A stretch of DNA of 25,378 nt from JAXHUM01 sp034189325 (GTDB taxonomy: Bacteria > Desulfobacterota > DSM-4660 > Desulfatiglandales > Desulfatiglandaceae): positions 1 to 25,378 of the forward strand of contig JAXHUM010000106.1 of assembly GCA_034189325.1 (NCBI GenBank), given 5' to 3'. Position 1 is the first letter of the stretch; the number at the start of each line of letters is the position of its first letter. Below the pieces are notes generated by a model. It did no database searches, was not told the origin of the DNA, and saw only the letters and a program-made list of their open reading frames with translations. Of this stretch, positions 9,144 through 16,186 are shown in pieces. A program made the position numbers and the translations under genes.

Positions 9144-9172
9144 TTGACCTGACAGGAAAAACCTGTTAGAAA
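9144..9172 (+). promoter_or_regulatory. probable sigma-70 promoter of tRNA-Arg
   Basis: TTGACC (9144-9149), a 17-nt spacer and TAGAAA (9167-9172) lie immediately before the tRNA gene that begins at 9181. The -10 box is a weak match, but the spacing and position are right. Confidence 0.55.
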
Positions 9173-9180
9173 AACAGCAA

Positions 9181-9257
9181 GGGCGATTAGCTCAGTTGGA
9201 TAGAGCGTTGGTCTCCGGAACCAGAGGTCGCGCGTTCGAGTCGCGCATCGCCCGCCA
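9181..9257 (+). tRNA. tRNA-Arg (CCG)
   Basis: A 77-nt cloverleaf with a perfect 7-bp acceptor stem (GGGCGAT/ATCGCCC), D-arm GCTCAGTTGGATAGAGC, anticodon loop CTCCGGA (anticodon CCG), T-loop with GTTCGAGTC, discriminator G and encoded CCA. U33 and purine 37 are correctly placed, which excludes reading the anticodon as TCC. Confidence 0.96.
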
Positions 9258-9371
9258 TTGAAACCAAATAGCAGCCTTTAAGCCCTCCCCTTCCCCAAAC
9301 TTCCCATACAGGTTGATTGCTCAGGGACAGCCCTGAAGAGTTGTGGATCGGTTTCAGGCCGTTGCTGACCC

Positions 9372-9404
9372 AAAAAAGGGGTTGCAGCTTATCTACAACC
9401 CCTT
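9372..9404 (-). terminator. intrinsic terminator after the HD-domain gene
   Basis: A perfect 9-bp stem (AAGGGGTTG 9376-9384 with CAACCCCTT 9396-9404) and an 11-nt loop. On the minus strand it is followed by a run of six T (9377-9372). It lies about 85 nt downstream of the HD-domain gene stop. Confidence 0.8.
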
Positions 9405-9488
9405 ATACTTACCGGCGGGGAGGATGACACTCGCGTATGCACATTTGTGCGACAAGGTGTCCAAACACAAAACAGGAGACACTGCCTA

Positions 9489-10061
9489 TCAAGCGTCCCC
9501 TTTGAGCCCGATCTCCTCTGCCACGCTTCTCATGCCCGCAATTGTTTCCGTGATCAGGTCCCCAATCTCCATGTCGAGCATTTCGGCCCCCTGTTCGATC
9601 ACCCCCCTGTTGACCCCTGCGGCGAATCTCTTGTCTTTCCACTTCTTTTTCACCGATTTTGCCTTGAGGTCCATCACGCTCTTGGAGGGACGAACCAGGG
9701 CGGTTGTGGCGACAAGGCCGGTAAGTTCGTCAATGGCGTACAGGATTTTTTCCATAAAGGCTTCTGGTTTGACATCGGTGAACATTCCCCAGCCGTGACT
9801 GATCACGGCGCGGACGTACTCATCGGGCCAATGGTTTTCCTTTAGGATTTCAAGAGCTTTTGTGCAATGCTCATTCGGGTACATCTCGTAGTCAATGTCA
9901 TGGACAAGACCGATAACGCCCCATTTTTCAGGATCTTCCCCATGTTTCTCCGCAAAATGCCGCAGGACGGCCTCCACAGACAAAGCGTGGTTGATAAGGC
10001 TGTCGGATTTGGTGTACTTCTTCAGCAGTTTAAACGCCTCTTCTCGGGTTGGATTGGTCAT
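9489..10061 (-). CDS. HD-domain phosphohydrolase-like protein
   Basis: A 190-residue single-domain HD protein. The HD metal-binding set is visible: His25 (INHALSVE), His54-Asp55 (GLVHDIDYE) and Asp111 (YAIDELTG), with His89 (ISHGWG) as a further candidate ligand. HD proteins of this size are metal-dependent phosphohydrolases acting on nucleotides or related phosphate esters; the substrate cannot be told from the sequence. There is no signal peptide, so it should be cytoplasmic. The ATG at 10061 follows an AAGG. It appears monocistronic, with its own intrinsic terminator (9404-9372). Confidence 0.85.
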   Translation of the reverse strand: MTNPTREEAFKLLKKYTKSDSLINHALSVEAVLRHFAEKHGEDPEKWGVIGLVHDIDYEMYPNEHCTKALEILKENHWPDEYVRAVISHGWGMFTDVKPEAFMEKILYAIDELTGLVATTALVRPSKSVMDLKAKSVKKKWKDKRFAAGVNRGVIEQGAEMLDMEIGDLITETIAGMRSVAEEIGLKGDA

Positions 10062-10531
10062 GGTGCAGCCTTATTGTTCGGTTGAATGTCTTGGCCCGGG
10101 CTTCTAAACCGATGGACGATCCATATCAATTCTTACCTGGAATCTGCCTACAAAACAATGAAAAAAATGGAACTCAAGGGAATTCGTCCGGATCCCCAAT
10201 CCTGTCAAACCGTTGCGGCCCATTGCCACGGCATGATAGAATAATTATGAAACAACTCACTTAATTGCCACTTAGTTTTCTTATTTATTCTGAGTTTGGC
10301 CATAATAAGTTAAAACTTTTCTTTTTTGATGATTTCTAATCATATTTAGAACAAAAATCCAGGCATTATTTTCATTGTTTTCCGTAAATAAAATAGACTT
10401 TTTTCGAAATGGCCTTACTATTCAAATGTGCCTAACAAATCGTGTCTATTTGGGGCGGTGATCTGTTTCATTCTATAATTGACCCTCTTTCCCGATAATA
10501 TGAATCTCTTGGAGTTGTCACGTTTGCAGGA
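10062..10531. other. intergenic region, AT-rich, no supported gene
   Basis: This holds the upstream region of the HD-domain gene and an AT-rich stretch (about 10260-10440). I see no coding signal, strong hairpin or RNA gene in it. Just past its end, at 10549, an ATG with a good AGGAGG site on the plus strand opens a frame of only five codons (MTKNP), possibly the leftover start of a lost gene. Confidence 0.5.
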
Positions 10532-10831
10532 TCAACAGGAGGCTTCAAATGACCAAAAATCCTTAGTCACGTCCCGATAATCTTGGACCAAATAGAGGTA
10601 AAGGGGGACATTAACCTTTTCTCTCACACATAGAGAAGGACAGAGGGACGCTCTTCCGTAATTCCTGGCTGTGTTCCCTCCGGGGCCTCCAATGACCCAC
10701 ATGCTCCGGAACTCCTTGCGGTGAGCCACGCTGAAAGGGAAAAACAGGTGGCCGTAAGACATGCCAAATCCCACCCAAAAAGCCTGCAAAGGGAAAGCAA
10801 AAGCCATAAAAACCATGTATAATCTTATCAT
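10532..10831 (-). CDS. possible small secreted or membrane protein (99 aa)
   Basis: This frame is supported mainly by a strong ribosome-binding site: AGGAGGAG followed by 8 nt and the ATG at 10831. The first 24 residues (MIRLYMVFMAFAFPLQAFWV...) are hydrophobic with one early arginine and look like a signal peptide or membrane anchor. They are followed by an aromatic/glycine-rich segment. The second half shows no recognisable pattern and could be non-native sequence after a frameshift. An overlapping frame exists on the same strand. No family is recognised; treat as tentative. Confidence 0.35.
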   Translation of the reverse strand: MIRLYMVFMAFAFPLQAFWVGFGMSYGHLFFPFSVAHRKEFRSMWVIGGPGGNTARNYGRASLCPSLCVREKVNVPLYLYLVQDYRDVTKDFWSFEASC

Positions 10832-10888
10832 TCACCCAACTCCTCCTCATGATGTCAAAATTTTGTTTGCCCAATACATTAACAAAAA

Positions 10889-10917
10889 TTGACCTTCTGC
10901 CGATAAACAGATATTAT
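10889..10917 (+). promoter_or_regulatory. sigma-70 promoter candidate for the mqn operon
   Basis: TTGACC (10889-10894), a spacer of exactly 17 nt and TATTAT (10912-10917) form a near-consensus promoter facing the mqn operon. Transcription would start near 10924, giving a leader of about 300 nt before mqnE at 11230. Confidence 0.65.
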
Positions 10918-10948
10918 TTGACGAAAATCAAAGTTGGAAATAATGCAA

Positions 10949-11036
10949 CAGCAGGAAGCTGCTGGATAAGAAATATGGTTTACGGAGGGCAGCTCTAATC
11001 CGACGCAGCCTTGATGGGCTTCAGGCTGCAACGTCG
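10949..11036 (+). promoter_or_regulatory. structured leader of the mqn operon
   Basis: Two hairpins lie in the long mqn leader. CAGCAG/CTGCTG (10949-10954 and 10959-10964) closes a GAAG loop. A longer one, 11001-11036, pairs CGACGCAGCCT with AGGCTGC plus GTCG, with a 3-nt bulge and an 11-nt loop. Neither is followed by a T run. No known riboswitch class is recognised. Confidence 0.35.
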
Positions 11037-11229
11037 CTCCAAGAAATCGCCTTTCTTCCACAGGCCCGTTGCCATGCATCCAAAGGCAACCTTGCGGGAA
11101 CACTTTCTGTGGATTTGGATCACCCCTATCGATTCCTTTCTACACCAGCGCATGAACCGATGCCAGAAAAGAGCTCCGGTGGGCTGGAGTGGGCCAGGGT
11201 TACCAAACAAAAGGATCAAGGATGATAAG

Positions 11230-12378
11230 ATGCTTGCCTCGGACAAGAATCTCTCTCGTGACAATTCCATGACCGATCAGCTTTTAAAGAGTATTCATAA
11301 TAAATCTCTCCTTAATATTGCTGAAAAGGTGATTCAAGGAATACCGGTGAGCGAGGGCGATGCCATGTTTATGCTCACAAGCAATGATATTTTGGAATTG
11401 GGAGCGATTGCCCATCATATGAGAACCCAATTGCATGGTGACAGGGTCTTCTATGGCGTCAACATGAATCTCAATTATACTAATATTTGCGAACTGCGAT
11501 GTCCTCTGTGCGCCTTTTCACGTGATGAAGAGGATGAAGACGCTTATCTCCTTTCCCTTGATGAGATAGAGACCAGGGTAAAAGAAGCGGTTTGTCTGGG
11601 AATTGATGAAGTCCATATTGTAGGAGGTCTTCATCCTCATTTAAGAATCGAGTATTTCGAAGAGATGCTTCGTCGAATCAAGGGAATCGATTCCAATCTT
11701 TTCATTGTGGCCTTTACCGCAGTAGAATACGATTATTTGGCAAGGATAAATAAGCTTCCTTTGAAGGAGGTTTTTACAAGGCTGATCGATGCGGGGCTGG
11801 GAGCCCTACCCGGAGGAGGAGCCGAGATCTTTGCCCCTGAGATAAGGCGTATCATTGCCCCGAAGAAAATATCCGGCAAACGTTGGCTGGAGGTAATGCG
11901 TACGGCTCATTCCCTGGGGTTGAAGACCAATGTGACCATGCTCTACAACCATTGTGAAGACGTTCAAGATATTGTAGATCATCTCTCTCAGATACGCCTG
12001 GTCCAGGAGGAGAGGAGTGGTTTTAAAACATTTGTGCCACTTCCTTATCATGACAGTCATACTCAAATCCAGGCCCGGCGGAGAGAAACAACAGGTCTTG
12101 AAGATATTCGGTTGTTTGCGACAAGCCGAATCTTTCTCCATAATATTCCTCACCTCAAAGCCCTGTGGATGTATCTTGGGGATAAAATGGCTCAGGTCCT
12201 TTTGCGTTTTGGTGTGGATGAAATGGGGGCGACGTACCATAATGAAAGGATCGTGCATGCCGCCGGAGCGACTACTCCGGATTATGGAAGTGAAGCGCAT
12301 CTCAGAAGGTTGATTGAAAATTCAGGATTGCAACCTCTAAGGACTACAGCGAACTATGAACCAGCAGGTGGAACATGA
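11230..12378 (+). CDS. mqnE: aminodeoxyfutalosine synthase (radical SAM)
   Basis: A 382-residue radical SAM enzyme of the futalosine menaquinone pathway. It joins the enolpyruvyl compound made by MqnA to the adenosyl radical to give aminodeoxyfutalosine. The [4Fe-4S] motif CxxxCxxC is Cys87, Cys91, Cys94 (CELRCPLC), followed by the TIM barrel with the VHIVGGLHPHL strand and the GGGAEIF segment typical of this subfamily. The frame is open from 11011, but the residues before MLASDKN look non-native. The ATG at 11230 has AAGGA 8 nt upstream and gives the normal family length; ATG 11269 is an alternative. It is first in the operon and overlaps mqnA by 4 nt (ATGA). MqnC is the related paralogue further downstream, and the shorter CxxxCxxC spacing context separates the two. 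Confidence 0.93.
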   Translation: MLASDKNLSRDNSMTDQLLKSIHNKSLLNIAEKVIQGIPVSEGDAMFMLTSNDILELGAIAHHMRTQLHGDRVFYGVNMNLNYTNICELRCPLCAFSRDEEDEDAYLLSLDEIETRVKEAVCLGIDEVHIVGGLHPHLRIEYFEEMLRRIKGIDSNLFIVAFTAVEYDYLARINKLPLKEVFTRLIDAGLGALPGGGAEIFAPEIRRIIAPKKISGKRWLEVMRTAHSLGLKTNVTMLYNHCEDVQDIVDHLSQIRLVQEERSGFKTFVPLPYHDSHTQIQARRRETTGLEDIRLFATSRIFLHNIPHLKALWMYLGDKMAQVLLRFGVDEMGATYHNERIVHAAGATTPDYGSEAHLRRLIENSGLQPLRTTANYEPAGGT

Positions 12379-13190
12379 AGTTGGGGTATATAGATTATCT
12401 GAACTGCTATCCCCTCTATTATCATATGATGGAAAAGGAGCCGGTGGCTGATGTAAAGATTGTCTCAGGCTATCCCAGCGAACTTAATCGCATGATGATA
12501 GAGGGCGAACTTGATATGAGTCCTATTTCCTCCGCAAGTTATCCTGAAATAGTAGAAGAGGTTGTTTTGCTCCCTGACTTCTGCCTTAGTTCTGTGGGGT
12601 ACGTACAATCTGTCATTCTCATCAGCAGGCATCCTATCGAACACTTGCATCAGAAGCGAGTGGGTCTTTCCTCGGCTTCAAAAAGCTCCGTGGTGCTTTT
12701 ACAGATGCTCTTGCAGAAGTACTACAAGGTTGAGCCTGTCTATCTGCCATCAGGTCCGATGCCATCTCTAAGTGATGAGGGGCTTGATGCGGCTCTTGTC
12801 ATTGGAAACGAAGCCTTGATGCCTTCTAAGGAACCGGTTTCTTATAGTTATGACCTTGGGGATCTCTGGTTACAAAAGACCGGATTTCCAGTTGTTTTTG
12901 CTGTATTTGCGGTAAGGATTTCAAGTATCGACAAGTATGCACCTCAATTAAAGGCTGTGTTGAATTCATATTCCCGATCCCTGCGTTGCCTTGATATCGA
13001 AAGAGAAGCACTAATACGAAAGGCTAAGGAAAGATATGCCGCCATCAAATATGACGTGGGCCTCTACTACCAATTGTTGCGATATAAGCTTACTCCTGAA
13101 TTAAAGGAAGGGTTGGGATTTTACCTGAATCTTGCCAGAGAATTGGGGTTGGTCAAAAAGTTCAAGAGCCTCCGATTTATGAGACGTTAA
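12375..13190 (+). CDS. mqnA: chorismate dehydratase
   Basis: A 271-residue protein of the MqnA/MqnD family with a periplasmic-binding-protein-like fold, acting in the cytoplasm. It dehydrates chorismate to 3-[(1-carboxyvinyl)oxy]benzoate, the first step of the futalosine pathway. The start LGYIDYLNCYPLYYHM and the segment ELDMSPISSASYPEI are typical of MqnA. Length is normal. Its ATG overlaps the mqnE stop by 4 nt, so translation is probably coupled. Confidence 0.93.
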   Translation: MKLGYIDYLNCYPLYYHMMEKEPVADVKIVSGYPSELNRMMIEGELDMSPISSASYPEIVEEVVLLPDFCLSSVGYVQSVILISRHPIEHLHQKRVGLSSASKSSVVLLQMLLQKYYKVEPVYLPSGPMPSLSDEGLDAALVIGNEALMPSKEPVSYSYDLGDLWLQKTGFPVVFAVFAVRISSIDKYAPQLKAVLNSYSRSLRCLDIEREALIRKAKERYAAIKYDVGLYYQLLRYKLTPELKEGLGFYLNLARELGLVKKFKSLRFMRR

Positions 13191-13235
13191 ATACGGTAGT
13201 TGATCCTTCAATCCATACCGTTATGGACGTATCCT

Positions 13236-14309
13236 ATGAGTGAAAATCACGTCTTGAGAGAAAAAATATATACTGGAGAACGCATTACCTCCGTGGATGC
13301 CGTAAAGCTTTTCTCCTGGGACATTCTCGAACTGGGGATGGCAGCAGACCACAGGAGAAAACTCGTCACTCCAGGAGAAGAGGTAGGGTTCATTATTGAT
13401 CGAATTATCAACTTTACCAATATCTGCCAGGCTAACTGTACATTCTGCGCTTTCCATGCCCGTGCAGGACTCGTCGAACCCTATGAACTCTCCCTGGAGG
13501 ACATCTTGGTCAAGGTAAAGCAGCTTGCAGAGGCAGGAGGCACGCAGGTCATGCTACAGGGGGGATTGCACCCCCAATATACTCTGGATACCTACATGAC
13601 CATGCTACGTACCATTAAGGAATATTTTCCTGATATCTATCTTCACTCTTTTTCCCCGGCGGAATTGGTCCATATGGCACAAAAAGACGGTCTTTCCCTC
13701 GACGAAGTCGTGCAAAGCCTCAAAGCCGCAGGATTGGATTCTGTTCCAGGTGCTTCAGATCTCCTGGTAGATAGAATTCGTGACCGCGTCAGTCCTAAAA
13801 AGCTCAATCGGGAAGAGTGGTGTGAGGTAATGTATTGCTTGAGCCGTCATGGGCTGAAGTCTAGTGCCACCATGACCTATGGTATGGGTGAAACCTTGGA
13901 AGAAAGAATTTCACATCTCAATCTAGTGAGAACCGTTCAGCATCAAACTGGAATATTGAGGGCATTTATCCCCTGGTCTTTTTCCCCTGCCCACACCCTC
14001 ATGGATAAGATCCCTCCGGCGACTGGAATAGATTACCTCAAGCTTGTAGCGGTCTCCAGAATATTTCTCGATAACATTACCTATATTCAGGCCGGATGGC
14101 TCACGGAGGGCCTTAAATTGGCACAAATCGCGCTCACCATGGGAGCTAATGACATGGGAGGTGTGTTGACTGAAGAGGTAGTAGTGAAAGCCACAGGGAT
14201 TCAAACGCGAACGAATGTGAAGGAATTCATCGATATCATCAGGGATGCGGGAAAGATTCCCGTTCAGAGGGATTCTCAATATCACAAAATCCGGGATTCC
14301 TTTGATTAA
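13236..14309 (+). CDS. mqnC: cyclic dehypoxanthinyl futalosine synthase (radical SAM)
   Basis: A 357-residue radical SAM enzyme that cyclises dehypoxanthine futalosine in menaquinone synthesis. The cluster motif is Cys64, Cys68, Cys71 (CQANCTFC), followed by FHARAG and the substrate-barrel segment VMLQGGLHPQY. The late motif GANDMGGVLTEE is characteristic of MqnC. The frame is open from a TTG at 13200, but the ATG at 13236 begins the conserved N-terminus (MSENHVLREKI), so it is chosen. It sits 45 nt after mqnA. Confidence 0.93.
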   Translation: MSENHVLREKIYTGERITSVDAVKLFSWDILELGMAADHRRKLVTPGEEVGFIIDRIINFTNICQANCTFCAFHARAGLVEPYELSLEDILVKVKQLAEAGGTQVMLQGGLHPQYTLDTYMTMLRTIKEYFPDIYLHSFSPAELVHMAQKDGLSLDEVVQSLKAAGLDSVPGASDLLVDRIRDRVSPKKLNREEWCEVMYCLSRHGLKSSATMTYGMGETLEERISHLNLVRTVQHQTGILRAFIPWSFSPAHTLMDKIPPATGIDYLKLVAVSRIFLDNITYIQAGWLTEGLKLAQIALTMGANDMGGVLTEEVVVKATGIQTRTNVKEFIDIIRDAGKIPVQRDSQYHKIRDSFD

Positions 14310-14365
14310 CAAACTTGTTGAAGGTTCTTTCTTCGGCTAAACAGATGCTATCTTAAGGATTGGCT

Positions 14366-15160
14366 ATGATTTCACTGGATATAGGTTTTTCTCCGTGTCC
14401 GAATGACACATATATCTTTCATGCCATGCTCCATCATATGGTAGACACAGGGCCTTTCAAATTCATTTCTCATGTCCTGGACGTGGAAGATCTTAATCAT
14501 CTGGCTTTTGAAGGGACCTTTCCCATTACCAAAGTTTCTTTTTATGCTTATTTGCTTCTTAAGGACCGATATGACCTCCTTGATTCGGGTTCTGCCCTGG
14601 GCTATGGATGTGGTCCTCTGGTAGTGGCCAGGAAGGAGATAGCCTCTTTAGAAGACGCCACCCTCGCAGTGCCGGGGAGGCACACGACGGCCTTTCTTCT
14701 CTTGCAACTATGGCAGCCTAAGGTAAAGAAGATAGAAATAACTCGGTTTGATCATATCCTCCCAGGCTTAGCCTCCGGGAAATATGATGCCGGAGTGATT
14801 ATACATGAAGGACGCTTTGTCTATCCTGCATATCAATGTAAAAAGGTGATTGATCTTGGAGAATGGTGGGAGTGCAAAACAGGACTCCCGATTCCCTTGG
14901 GATGCATTCTTCTCCGCAAAGATATGTCAGCCTATAAGCACCAAGTTGAATCGACGTTACGAGCTTCGGTAGAATATGCCTTTGCCCACCCGGGAAGATC
15001 GAGAGACTATATAAAAAACCATGCCCAGGAACTGGATGATCAAGTGATCGATAACCATATCTCTCTTTACGTTAATTCTTTTACCCTGTCTTTAGGGGAA
15101 ACGGGCATAAAGTCCATTCATGCTCTTGAGGAGATGGCAAGATGTCGAAAGATTCTGTAA
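14366..15160 (+). CDS. mqnD: 1,4-dihydroxy-6-naphthoate synthase
   Basis: A 264-residue MqnA/MqnD-family protein that converts cyclic dehypoxanthine futalosine to 1,4-dihydroxy-6-naphthoate. Diagnostic segments are the N-terminal FSPCPNDTYIFHAML, SALGYGCGPLVVA, and DAGVIIHEGRFVY. The start ATG at 14366 has AAGGA about 7 nt upstream; a TTG two codons earlier is less likely. The 3' end overlaps mqnB by 19 nt. Confidence 0.94.
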   Translation: MISLDIGFSPCPNDTYIFHAMLHHMVDTGPFKFISHVLDVEDLNHLAFEGTFPITKVSFYAYLLLKDRYDLLDSGSALGYGCGPLVVARKEIASLEDATLAVPGRHTTAFLLLQLWQPKVKKIEITRFDHILPGLASGKYDAGVIIHEGRFVYPAYQCKKVIDLGEWWECKTGLPIPLGCILLRKDMSAYKHQVESTLRASVEYAFAHPGRSRDYIKNHAQELDDQVIDNHISLYVNSFTLSLGETGIKSIHALEEMARCRKIL

Positions 15161-15759
15161 CCGGGTTGATATTAGCTACGATGCTGGAAGCTGAACCATT
15201 TATCCAGGGACTGTCATTAGAAAAATCGCAAAATGTCCCCTTTCCGATATATACGAACGACTCTCTCCGACTGATTATTTCAGGGATCGGAAAGGTCAAT
15301 GCCGCTACGGCATGTACTTATGTTGTCCTGAGATATCATCCTGGAATCATAGTCAACCTGGGAGCTGCTGGAGCCACCAAAGATCAATGCCCCTTGGGAG
15401 AATCTTATCATATAAAGAAAGTTATTGAACCGGATCGGCCCCACCTCCGGACAGGAAGGCCTTACGAACATACCCCAACCACTCTTGAGGGATTCCAGGA
15501 AGTTACCCTGGCCACCCAGGATAAACCCGTTCTCGATCCTCAAGAAAGAAAAACTGTGCATGCCGAATTAGTTGATATGGAAGGAGCTTCCGTGGTCCAG
15601 GTATGCAGGCATTTTCAAACCGAGTGTTACCTTTTTAAGTTTGTCAGCGATACCGCAACTCACACTGAAAGCAAACATATCAGAGAGAATATCGAGCAGT
15701 ACAGGAACCTGTTTTTCACCTTTTTCTGCAGTCAGGTATTAACCAGGTTGGTCCCTTGA
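15142..15759 (+). CDS. mqnB: futalosine hydrolase-like nucleosidase
   Basis: A 205-residue member of the nucleoside phosphorylase/hydrolase family (PNP_UDP_1). It is expected to split (amino)futalosine into the base and dehypoxanthine futalosine. Family landmarks are present: ISGIGKVNAATA, VNLGAAGAT, the substrate-contacting VDMEGASVVQV, and FKFVSDTAT carrying the probable catalytic Asp. The start overlaps mqnD by 19 nt. It is slightly shorter than typical MqnB (about 220-250). Since MqnE yields the amino form, either a separate deaminase or direct hydrolysis of aminofutalosine is implied; sequence alone does not decide. Confidence 0.85.
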   Translation: MSKDSVTGLILATMLEAEPFIQGLSLEKSQNVPFPIYTNDSLRLIISGIGKVNAATACTYVVLRYHPGIIVNLGAAGATKDQCPLGESYHIKKVIEPDRPHLRTGRPYEHTPTTLEGFQEVTLATQDKPVLDPQERKTVHAELVDMEGASVVQVCRHFQTECYLFKFVSDTATHTESKHIRENIEQYRNLFFTFFCSQVLTRLVP

Positions 15760-16076
15760 GGGGTAGCCTTATCAGGTTTCTGACCCGGCCAGGTGCAGTT
15801 TCATCCTCATTTATATGGAGACACCTTACGAAAGTTTTAGAACAAGCTAATACCTATTGGCACATGATAAAGTTTTCTCATGCTATTGTTGCGCTTCCCT
15901 TTTCTTTGGCTTCGTTAGTGCCGGCACATCAAGTTATCACCCTAAATGGCAAGAGCATATCCTGGATTGTCTTTACGATGGTAGGTACCCGCTCTGCCGC
16001 AATGAGATTGGACCGCCTGCCACATATCTCAATTGACGAGAAGAATCATCGTACTGTTTTGGAAGAGCGGGATTGA
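15756..16076 (+). pseudogene. mqnP: truncated MqnP/UbiA-type prenyltransferase remnant
   Basis: Only about 106 codons remain of a membrane prenyltransferase that is normally about 290 residues. WHMIKFSHAIVALPFSLASL and MVGTRSAAM match the start of MqnP/UbiA proteins, which attach the prenyl tail to the quinone ring. The first Asp-rich motif (normally N-R-x-x-D-x-x-x-D) reads DRLPHISID, so its Asn and first Asp are replaced by Asp and His. Homology stops after NHRT, and a TGA follows six codons later. The likely start is a TTG at 15756 overlapping the mqnB stop, or ATG 15864. The loss of about 200 residues and of catalytic residues argues for a decayed gene, with the active enzyme encoded elsewhere. 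Confidence 0.75.
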
Positions 16077-16100
16077 GAAATCCTGTCGGCCCCAACACCA

Positions 16101-16140
16101 GGCCGGCCATCTGTGATGGGTTAGATGGCCGGCCTTTTTT
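16101..16140 (+). terminator. strong intrinsic terminator of the mqn operon
   Basis: A perfect 12-bp GC-rich stem (GGCCGGCCATCT, 16101-16112, with AGATGGCCGGCC, 16123-16134), a 10-nt loop and a run of six T (16135-16140). It lies 25 nt after the mqnP remnant stop codon. Confidence 0.93.
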
Positions 16141-16186
16141 CCACAAAGAAAGATAAACAATGCCAAGCTTCCTTATAGGGTAACTC

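Noticed and set aside
11011..11229. N-terminal extension of mqnE by 73 residues
   Set aside because: The extra residues have no family similarity, and the ATG at 11230 has a good AAGGA at 8 nt and gives the usual length.
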